Shown piece after piece: positions 26,301 through 38,300 of a DNA stretch of 64,000 bases (position 1 is its first letter; each line of letters opens with the position of its first letter). The position numbers and the translations under genes are program-made. This DNA comes from Symsagittifera roscoffensis (lineage: Eukaryota; Xenacoelomorpha; Acoela; Convolutidae): NCBI RefSeq assembly GCF_963678635.1, contig NC_087065.1, positions 60,104,754 through 60,168,753 on the forward strand. The letters are read 5' to 3'. The notes under the pieces are model-generated. The model worked only from the letters and a program-made list of their open reading frames with translations, ran no database searches and was not told the origin of the DNA.

Positions 26301-29300
26301 AGAAAAAATTAGATGGCCTTAAAGCGCTGTGAATTCCTAGAACAATTTATTATTGACGATTTGTTGATAAGACAAATCGCTTTGGATTTCTAGAACAATT
26401 AATTAGTGACGATTTTTTGATAAAGCGCTTTGAATTTCTAGAACAATTTATTATTGACGATTTGTTGATAAGACTGAACCGATTTGAGAACGATTGATCA
26501 ATATGTAAATTTTCTATTTCGCTGGGAAATCTGATAATTAAATTCCGTTTTTGAAATTAGAAGTCAGTCACGTTTTTCGTGATCTTTAGACTTTCTCTGT
26601 TCAATTTTGCCTTCCTTTTAACAAAGGAAATGAGCTGAACATAAAAAGAAATCATAAGTCAACACGCAAAAAGTGAATTTGAGCATGAACGAACTTTAAG
26701 CTTCCCAAAAAAAAAATCATCGCGACCTATATTTTATATAAGAGCCTTAACTATATTCATAGACTCTTAAATGCAAAGACCTACTTAAAACAGTTTACAT
26801 TTGAAAAAAAAACTTTTTTTGCAAATTTATCTCTGGAAAAAAGCATAATGCATGTATGAACAAAATAAGATGTCAAAATACTACCATGTCTAAAATTGGA
26901 GATGACCAATTTCAGTCATCTTGTGAACAAATATTTCAACGGGGGAAAAACTAGTACACGGCAGCAATCATACTCTTGTCAAATCGCAAGGGAAACAATA
27001 TCGAGTCTTTTTGGAGTTTCGAAGAGCTTGGAAAATCTTTTTTGTTGATATAAGAAGAAATCGACGAAACTTTTCCTTTTTTCACAAAAACCACATTTTG
27101 AGAAAAAATCTGGATCTGAATCTGATAGAGACCATTTTTTTGACGTTTTTGTTAAACCCTTTTGTTCTCATCATCATCCGTCACGTGCTGCTAAGAGCAA
27201 AACTGACACCTTTCTACCTTGCGAAATTATCATCAAGATTGCCGACAGCTGAGACCAGTTGCAGTTTCCTGACATTGACACGCCGCCGACCCAAGAGCCA
27301 GATGCCATACTGTTGCCATTCGCATTCACAGGGGGTACAATTGGAACACTGCCTGTAGTAGTACTGTTGTCTGTTGGATGGCTATTTGGTGTTGCACTTA
27401 AAGACGAAGATGGTGTTCCACAGAGTAACAAGTTGACGAAGCTAAGGATGACATCATCGATTATTTCGTCCTGTTTTGCCAGGTGCAGAATAGTGATGTA
27501 TACTTTAACCTGAAATTATGTTCATGGTTGATCAATTACTCCTTGGACCAATAGATGTCTTTTTCTTTGAAAAGGACAAGTTATGTCTTGTAAATACGAT
27601 AATATCCCACATTCACGCTCTTTTGGGCAAATTACGCCATCGCCTAGCCCTTTCGAACAATCATGCGACCATTTTCTGACACAAAAAAAAATCAATTACA
27701 GCATGCGACATTCTAAGCTTGCATACTTTAAGCCGAATACCGGCAAAAACAAGAAGAACCGTTTTTAAATTGTAGCAAATTCCATAGCTCGACAAGGACA
27801 TTCAAACAGTAACATCTTTTTTTCAAGAATTCAAAAAAAAAACAGAGCCAACAGACATTGAGCAAGAGCCAATGAACGCAACTAAACAACAAAATCACTG
27901 ATTTGTTTTTGGCAAAAACTTTCGAATTTTAAAAAATATATATGGCCTTGAATATGTTTAAACTTCAAGAACAACTTAATTAAAGATAAAATCAATTCAA
28001 TTGTATTCCAAAAATCTGATAATCAAAATCCATTTTTGAAATTAGAAGTTAATCACGCTTTTCGTGCCTTTACACTGTCGCTATTCCATAGTGGATTTTG
28101 CCTAATCTTTTTTTTTACTTTATCCCGAAAAAACCAAAAAAAATCACCGAGACATATATATGAGAATTCAATACGTTCATGACTCTTAAAAACTTACAAC
28201 ATGTAGTTGAATCTCTGAGTTGGTTGACTCCGAGAAGAACTTGACGAAGGAGGAGGCCACGAATCCCGCCCACCACTGCTGTCTGTGGCACACTCTATGC
28301 AATAGAGTCAGTGCTAGAATACCGTTGTTGGGCACTCCCCTGATGCACAGCTGCCTCATGAAGTGGAAACACTGCTCCTCACTTACGGCACAGTCTGAAG
28401 GTTGAGCTTAAAACAAAAAAACCACCCATTTAATTCGCAGTTATTTCAACGATTTTTTTTGTTCCGACCACTTCAAAGGTCGTAGGGCGTGTTTTTCAGT
28501 CATTTTTCAAATGCTCTTTAAGCTGTTATAACCAACAACTCTTGCATTTTTATCAAAATCACTAGCAAAATTAATTACAGGAAGTGCAGTCAGAAAAGAT
28601 ATTCTTTTTCTCACTTTTTTTTGAAAAACAATTTTCTTGTTTTTGATTTTTTTTCCTAAATCAGTGCGGTCGGAATATTCTGTGCTACTTGCACAAGCAA
28701 ACGGCACTCCTTGTTTCATGCTATCCTTATATCAAATTAATCGTCAGCCTAAAAACGCTGTTGAAGTTTTCTCGATTCATCCCAAGACTTTTCAGATGTG
28801 TTTTTTGCCATTGTTAACAATAGTCATTTGTGACCGACCTTCGGTTTGCTGTGATTCGTTGTCTCCGCTAACTGGCGCTTGATCCGTTGCTAGCATTGGC
28901 ACTTCTTCTGGTGAGTTGACTGCCAGTTGCAACATGGACAACAGAGTGAATCTGGTTGCATGAGATACGTGGGTTGTAGATGCAGATGATAACGCGGTCT
29001 GGTTGCAGTCCGCTGATAATCCGTCGCCTGCAAAATGATATTTTTGTCTTAGTTTATTGAGAAAAAAAACGTTTTAGAAGCAAATACACTTTTGGAAGGA
29101 GTTTTCGTTTTAGAAATCAATCGAGAGCATGAAAGCGGTCTTCGTAAAGAGCTGAATGAACAGTCTGAACATTGTTTCCCTTTATACTAGACATATTGTG
29201 AACATTTTCACAATTGCAAATGCACAAATTACCTTCACTAGTATTGGATATATTGGGTGTAGCACTACTGCTGCTACTGAAGTAGTTCTTCACTCTTTCA

Positions 29301-32300
29301 ATCACTCTAGTCACCACATTCAACTGTCTCTGCAATACTCTGCAGTTGGAACACACCTCCGACACATATCTCTTCTGCTCAGAGATGCTACTGTTGCTGG
29401 CCAGTGGAGTGGAAAGGGCGGCTGCGTGGGGACTGATCAGAGATTTCAGATGGTTCGAGGCCAGGCTGTATCTGCAACAACGGTTCTTAGCTACATACCT
29501 GCGAGTAATGACTGAATAATTTAAGTTCTGAGCTGAAAATCGAGAAAAATCTGATTTGATGGATGCTACTAAAGATTCGCAATGATAACAATACGTTTCC
29601 AAATAGCTTCCCTGAACCTTGAAAAATGAAACGCATGGAAATTAGGTAAAAATACCTGCAGAGTAGATCGTCGTGTACTATTGCCAACGTCTTCAGATGT
29701 TTCTCCTGAAGTTCCTGAACATTCTTTATCTACAAAAAAAAAACATGCGAGATATTTGAGCACGCATATACGAATTCGCATTTTTTAATGCAAAAGGATA
29801 CCAATTTATTACATGTTTTACACAAGGGCGAAGCTGCTCTTGGCAAACACTAACAAGAAAACGACAAAAAAGCAGCTCGATTTAAAAAAAAAAGAAAAAA
29901 ACCTCAAATTAGTAAAACTTTACTATGTGTCAGATTCTAAACTGGGACCTTCCTGGAGTCTCACATCCTTCCCTCTCAGCCAGGGATGCTTAACTATCGG
30001 CAAACACAAGCCACAAATACAACAGATGCTATGAAATTTCCAATGCAACATATCGTGCTTATAGCAAATGAGCACTTTTATTCGAGTTACGTAGAAAAAA
30101 AGTAGATTCACACTAAAACACAACCCTCGTAGCTGGCTAGTGTAAAAATGATACCAATATGCGAAACTTTACTATAGTACCTTGGCCTCTCGGGGCATGG
30201 CCTCGTACTCGCAGTCCACAGTGTGTCCATAGAGAGTGTTGATGGGTAGTAGCACTTTGTTCTGACCATGACTGCTGTGATGTCCATGCGCACTGACCGC
30301 GGACGAGGCAGACCCGTATTTACCACTCACCGTCAACTTCAGGTACCTACAAGTTTTTGCTTGAAAACTTTCATTTGAAAACATGCCTGTAAAAAAATCG
30401 TTATTTTTGCTGCAACCCAAGCTCACTGCCTGGAAAAAAAACAAAGTTCACTGCTCCGACCGAGGCTATAACTTCTTGTTGGAAGGATGGTGGGCTATGA
30501 GAGTTAGCAAAAGATTTGAAAATCATTTTCATGTTGTTAGTTTCTAAATAATTTCAGGAGACTAGGGTCGATTTCAGTGTGTGTGCGTTGGGTTGCTGAA
30601 CTCAATACCCTCTTCAGGAATTCAATACCCTGACCACCCCTAAGGTTGCCCTTTGATACTTTTTAAAAAATCCAATTTTGAACGATCAACCACTTAACTT
30701 TTAGCCCTAATATTGAGGGAAGATGTGAAGGCAAGCACACCGGCAAAACCACAAAAAAATTGGTAAAAACCTTTCAAAAGTAGCCGAAAATGTCAATGAC
30801 TTAATTCAGCAAACGTTTGCTCAAATTAAGCATTTATTAGCAATTTTGGAGCACTCAGGAAATTCATTTGGTCGATCTAAAGAAATGCACCCCTTGCGAA
30901 AAGCGTAGATCCGCCCCCTGGCTTCAAGGGAACAACCACATGTGCGCTGTCATATATGCATAACAAATCCATATGTGCATAATCAGACGACATGTATAGG
31001 TTAAAAGCTGACTACTGACCGACAGTGCAAGGATGGCTGAATGTCTGTCAGAGCCAGTGCATCTGTGCTGATATCGAGTGAAGTCGCCACTCGCATTGAG
31101 TCCAGTGCCTCTCCCTTCACCCAGCAGTCCAGAGTGAGAGAAGCCAAATCTACACAGGGTCCAATGAACACATCCGAGAGTACGATAGTGCGACCAAAGT
31201 CAAGAACCACGAATTTACGCACACCTGGATTAAATAAATTTGAAATACTCAAAGAGCTTATATGAAAAAGTCAATCTTCATCTTTTGCCCTACTGTGGAT
31301 ACAAACACTGACTGGCGTGATAAACTTAATATCCTTCAATAAAACTTAGATAAACCCATTTCAATTACACAAGCAAAAACAGAGCCAACAGACTCCAGGA
31401 AACAAAAAAAAAACGGTTTTGATGACAGTTTTGATTGATTATTGAAGAAAATTAACCCAAATAAAGAAAACTGAGTAAATTAGCATTTTTTATGCCGCTG
31501 GAAAATCTAAAAACTAAATCCACATTTAAAACAAAAACTCAGTCACGTTTTTTCGCGAAATGATTTCGTAACTGTAGAGTACAATTTGCGTTCCTTTTAT
31601 CAAATTAATTTGAAAAGAACTTAGAAAATCTGAAGTAAAAATGCAAAAAAAAAATCAAATTTGAGCGTAATAATTTTCCAGAAAAAACGAAGAAAGACCA
31701 CGCGACCTAAATAAATGTCTTCACTTCGTTCATTTACGCGTAAAAATAGGATGCTGCGAGGAGAACAAGTTATTATACGTTATACTATTCGAACCCTCCA
31801 GCTTCTAGGCACGAGTTTCCACAGTGCTATTCCAAAAAATTACGCTTGTCTTCAGATAAAAAATATATCAAAATTAACTACTATCTTAATCTCGCATTAT
31901 TGACCTGGATGAAGATTGTCAATGAGCATGTATTGTGGCTGTGGCGTATGCGTCAGTGATCCTCCGATAGATCCGACAATTGCGTCACTGATTGGAGCAC
32001 CTCCTCTGTTTTGCCCCACAGATGAGCCCATACTACCATGAGTTTTCATTGCATCTGCGTAGCTCATTTGTTTCAAACTTCCAACAGGTCCGAATGCCCC
32101 AGGACTTGGAGCCATTTGCGCTTGAAGCTGATTTCCGAAAGATGACTTTCCACCTAATCCAATAACACGTAGATCCATTAGTCTGACAATTTTAAATGAA
32201 AATGGTCACTATCCTCAAAATATAGCCCACAAAAAAATTTAAAAAGAGTCAATGAACGCAATTAAAAAAATACTGACTTACTTTTATCAAAAAATTTCAA

Positions 32301-35300
32301 CTTTCAAAATTCAGAAAAAAAATAGATGGCCTCAAAGCTCTTTGAAATTCTAGAACAATTCATGATTGACATTTTTTAAATAACATTAATCCAATTTGAG
32401 ACACAGAGGCAAAGCTACGCTTCGCAAACACTTGCGCGAACACGACCAAAAAGCAGCTCTACCAAGTGACACAAGAAAAAGTAGAAATAAGCCTCGAATT
32501 TGCAAAAACTCGAAATGGTAAAAATCTGTGACCTAGCAAATTTGAGTCTCACGCACTAACCATTCATCCACGGATGCTTAAAATCCCCAAAAACTAGCCA
32601 CCAATAACGCAGCTACATATGCTATCAAATTGCCAATTCGACGCAGCAAAGGTAACACCCAATACAAAAAGATTCAATTTTGCATGTAATAAATTTCTGA
32701 ATCATAAAGCCACATTATGTATAAATTTAGCATTTCAAAAAATTGCGAGATATCTTGAGCTAGAAAATTACTGAAACAAGATTTTATAATTGTTATGCTG
32801 TTTGAAACAAATAGCTTTTTTCGGTTCACTTGATGAATCAAAAATGCATCAACTGTGTAAACTTATAACTATTCGAATGTCAAATCACATGTTATCAATA
32901 AGCCTTTTGCCTTGTTTGCCTTAATTTTAACAAAGGAAGTGAATTGAGCTTAAGAAACACAAAGTCAAACCGCAAAAAAAAGTAAAACTGAGCCTGAACA
33001 AAACTTAAGACTATTCCGGAAAAAAAAACATAGCCAATCGAAGATTGGGAAAAGAGTAATGAACGCAAGGAAACTGAAAAAAAACGGACTGTTTTTTTTC
33101 AATAACCTTCAACTTTTGATTTTCGATGTAAAAAAAATAGATGGCTTTAAAGCTCTTTGAATTTGTAGAACAATTTATCATGGACACTTCTTTGTTAAAA
33201 TTAACCCAATTTGAGAAAATTTGATCAAAAGCCAAAACTTTTATTTCGCTGGGAACCTGATAATTAATTTCCATTTTCGAAATTAGAAGTCGATCACGTT
33301 TTTCGCGACCTTTACACTTTTGCTGTTCGATAGTTGAGTTTGCCTCCCTTTTAACAATAGAAATGCACTGAACTTGAAAAAAAATCACAAGTCAAATCGC
33401 GAAAAATCAAAATTGGGCGTGAACTATGTTAAAAACATTTGAGGACATCATTGAACAGACATTATATTAAAGGAGTAAAAGATAAACGCTTTGAGAACCA
33501 ATCGAATCATTTTTAAGAAGCAGTTATTTTAGAACGACCTCAGGTACGACCATAAATTTTTGCGTGAAAAAATGGGTATAATCGACGACGCAGGAGAATT
33601 TTCTACAAACTGTTCTTTCAATTGGAATGCGACCCAAAATATCAGATTTAGCAGGGTAGTTTTTAAGAGAAAAATTCAAAAACATTTGGGTCAAATATTC
33701 CCCCAATGAATTTTTCGAAAGCTGCAGAACGTGCGTTATGGAAAAACAGAAACTGAGGAATGTGCAGGCACAAAAAAAAAACTTTTTCAAAAATAGATAA
33801 AATGGCTTTTGTCAGAATTTGAATTTTTTGAAAAAAAAATGCATAATTTTTCCAAAGAGTCTAAAAAAATACACATGAATTTCAACGCCAAATCCCATAC
33901 ATTTTCATTAAACCTACTTTTATTAAACATTAATTTACAAAAATTTATTAAAAAGTTATATTAAAACTCATGGCTGGCATTTTTTGTAACCCAAACCATT
34001 TTAATAAAACAGGATGGGCCACATTATTAAGTCGAGCCACGTTAAGCCGAAAACATAACTTTGTCATATAAAATTTTACGCTATGAAGTTTTGAAATTCG
34101 AAGTTTTCACAAACTACACCCCCCCCCCCCCCCCCTGAACCCCAAAACAAAACAAAATTTTTGCCTGTGAAACTGCAATATACAAAAAAGTCAGATTTAC
34201 AAAAACAACTTTCAATTATATTAACACGGTTCAAATTTGAAACATAACCAACAGACAGTAGAAGAAGGGTCAATGAACGCAAACAAACAAAAAATACTGA
34301 CTTGTTTATAGAAACATAGCCAATCGAAGATCGGAAAAGAGTAATGAACGCAAGTAAACATGAAAAAAAAACATCAAAAAATCCCAACTTCGAATTTCAA
34401 AGAAAAAAATAGATGCCCATTAAGCTCTTATAGAATTTATTTATAGAACAATTTATGATTGGGGCCGTTTTTTTAGAAAAATGGATCAAAAACTAAAATT
34501 TATATTTCGCTGGGAAATCTGGAAAATAAATTCCACTTTCGAAACTAGTGGTGGATCAGTTTTTTGTCGACCCTTCCATTTTCACTCTTCGATAGTCAAG
34601 TTTGCCTTCTTTTAATAAAGGAACTGAACTGAACTCAATAGAAATCAAAGATGAAACAGCGAAAAAGTAAATCTGAGCCTGAACAATTTTTGAAACTTTT
34701 CCTGAAAAAATCATCACGACCTATTTAAGAGTCTGAACATGGTTATATAGACTTATGAACATCATTATACAGACATTCTATTAAGTGAGTAAAAAATGAA
34801 CGCTTTGAGAAAAAGTCGAAACATTTTCATGAATCACTTATTTTAGAAAGACCTAGGTTATAATGGTAATTTTGATAGACCAGAACTTCACTATACCTGT
34901 GGGAGGGTTGACAGACCATCCTCCTGCAAACATCGAGTTGTACGCAGCACCCGAAGAAGCCGCTTGGTTCACATTGGCTGCCACATTAATTAGTTGAACC
35001 AGAGTCGGCGTCATTCCCGGTTCATTCAAGGTATCCTCGTAATCAACCAGAGTCTGTGTGTGCCCTCCCACTATCTCATTCCCCGAGGAGACTTCCTGCA
35101 TTTTGACCCCGTCACTTGCTTCCACACAAGAGAATCGGAGAGGCTCTGCTTCCAGAAACCCAATGAGTTGATTGTCTAGGGTAAACCCGACGAAGTTCAG
35201 AGGCACAAATAGGTCTATGAAAGACTGTGAGCTCAACTCATTTGCGGAGATGCTTGAATCGGTTGCATTACCACCGCTGCTTTTTCTCGATGACTGTACC

Positions 35301-38300
35301 TAAAAACAGCTTGATATAGATTCATACACAGAGGCAAGCGGAGCTTCGCAACACTTGAGATAAAACAAACATAGCATAGCCAACAGAGTTGGAAAAGAGC
35401 TAATGAACGCAAGTTAGAGAAAAGAATACTGATTTGTTTTTGGAATTCAATTTTCGAAATACAAAAAAAATAAATGGCCTTAACAAAATCAAATTTTTGA
35501 TTTTTATGACAAGTTTTGAAATTTTTTGACAGGTTTTTGGTTTTTTTAAACTACTCTCCTAATTCTGAAATTTTGATTTCATTCGAAAGGACGGGCTTTA
35601 ATTTTATTACACGAAAACCCGGAAAAATTAAATTTTTGATTTTTTGCATGGTTTTTTATTTGAAGACTTTTCTCGAAATCTTTCTACTGAGATACAGAAA
35701 GATTTGTATACAGCGACTAAACTTTGGGTGTGTATGACGATCTCAGAAAACTGGAGGAAATAATTCATTTTCTAAACTACCCAAAAAACTACTCAACAAC
35801 GAGGATAATGATAAAGTTGGGTTGCAGTTTAAAAATGAACAGGGTGGAAAAGTGGCCGAAGCTGAACAGGATAGGAAAATGTCACAGTTTTCTAGTTGGT
35901 TTTTACTGATTTTATAACTAACAAAAAAACTAATAAACTGGATATCTTTCAAGTATTAAAAGAATTCTCAATAAAGATGACAAGGATAAACATATATTTT
36001 TTAAAGATTTATAATCATAGTTTGTTCTTTTCAGTTTGGAGTACAAACTTAGTGCAAGAGGAATCAGTAAACTTAGGAAGAGGAATCAGTAAATTTTTGA
36101 ATTTCTGGAACAATTTAAGATTGAAATTTTTTTGATAAAAATAACCCAATTTGAGAAAACTGGATCACAACGTTAAATTTTTATTTCGCTGGGAAATCTG
36201 ATATATAAGTTCCGTTTTCCCAATTAGAAGTCAATCATGTTTTTCGTGACCATTATATTTTTGCTGTTCGATGGTGATAAGAATAAATAAGAAATGAATT
36301 GAACGTGAAAAGAAATCATAAGTCAAACCGAAAAAGTTCAAAAATTGAATATAAAATCAAAAATTTGACATTTCCATGGTCATAACTTTTTGTAAACAAA
36401 TTTGGGAACAGCCTTCCAAACAGGAGGGGGGCTTATCTTAAGCTGTCCTTTCGATTGAAGTCAGCATCTCAGAGTTGGGAGCGTAAATTTCGAGAAAAGT
36501 CTTCAAATAAAAAACCATGCAAAAAATCAAAAATTTGATTTTTCCGGGCACCATAACTTTTCGTGTAATAAAATTAAAGCCCGTCCTTTCGAATGAAATC
36601 AAAATTTCAGAAATAGGAGAGTAGTTTAAAAAATCAAAAACCTGTCAAAAAATTTAAAAACCTGTCATAAAAATCAAAAATTTGATTTTTCCTAGGGCCA
36701 TAACTTGTCCCTATTTCTTTATAATAAGATCCAAAATCTCAGATAAAATCCCTAACTGTGGATTTCTATAATAAGATCCAAAATCTCAGATAAAATCCCT
36801 AAATCCCATACATTTTCATCATACTTATTTTTATTGAACACTTATTTCAAGAACTGCTCGTGGCAGGAACTTTTGTTAAAATCTAACTCATTTAAAGAAA
36901 AACTCATTTTAGGGAGAAAAAAAATCATTTTTAAGAAAACAGGGTATTGGATCGAACCACGATAAGCCAAAAAAAATATTGTCAGAAGAACATTTAAGCT
37001 TATGTTTTCAAACTCAATGTGTTTAGAAACCATCCCCACCCCCTGAATCCCAAAAAAAAACTTAAAACTTTTTGCTTTCGAAAAGGTACAATATAAGATG
37101 ACTACGCCAATATAACATCAACCGAAACAAGCTGATAGAAAAAACAATAAATAAAACTGTTCAAAGCCAAAGTTTTAGAAATTACAAAACAGCTTTCAAA
37201 AGCAAGCAGGTTTAATTTTCAAATATAGCCAATAGACCGTAGGAGATGTTCCAATGAACGCAAGTAAACAACAAAAAATCGGTCTTGTTTTTTTTAAAAT
37301 CTCAAATATCGAAGTTTGAAATTTCAAAGAAAAAATAGATGCCTTTAAATCCCTTTGAGTTTCTGCAACAATTTATGATTGCCACTTTTTCGATAAAATT
37401 CACTAAATTTGAGAAAACTGGATCATCAGTAAATTTTTCATTTTCATTTCACTAAGAAATCTGAAAATTAAATTATACGTTCACTTTCGAAACTAGAAGT
37501 CGTTCACGTTTCTCGTGATCTTTACAATGTTGCTGTTTGATCAAGGAGTTTGCCTTCCTTTTAAAAAAGGAAATGAAATGAACTTAAAAAGAAATCAAAG
37601 TCAAACCGCTAAAAAGTAAATTTGAGCCTGAATAAAATTTACGAACTTTCTTGAAAAATAAAACTTTAAAAAATCACCACGACCTATTTAAGAGTCTGAA
37701 ATGCGTTCATCAACTGTTTAAAACAAAGATCATCGCATATATAGCATGCTAAATTAACTGAAAGAAACCATTTATTCTATTAAGGTAAATGTCGCTCGTA
37801 TAAAAACACTTGTTTCATATCGGTCAATTGCAACCACTGAAATAATGATAATCACCTGTATCATGTTCTTCACCAATTCCAGTGATTGACTGCCCGATGG
37901 AGCTCCTGCCTCATGGATATAAGGTACCCCGCCTCCACCTCCTCCGGGCATGTACCACTTCCCACCCATGCCAGGCGGTGGCGGGGGGTGAGTTCCTCCC
38001 CCATAGCTATGATGGTATACTCCTTTAAAAATCGAACAAATTACCATAACATAAACAAAATTGATTTGCATAATTAAAAAACATTAAAATTCAGACCATT
38101 TATTTAGGAGGGAAGGGACCAACATCCGAGCTTTTCAGCTCTTTGGTTAAAAACGGAGTATTTTTTCCATTATTTTTTGTTGATGGTAAAAATTACTTCG
38201 CCTTCAAGCAATGAGGACGGATCATTGGAGTGAAATTGACCAGCTTCTCGGCCCAGAGGTGGAAATATAGGCTAATTTACAGCGGTCATTTCAATCAAGC

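Noticed and set aside
28220-28405. 61-codon plus-strand frame
   Set aside because: Antisense of exon w19, whose minus-strand reading matches BIRC6 very well.
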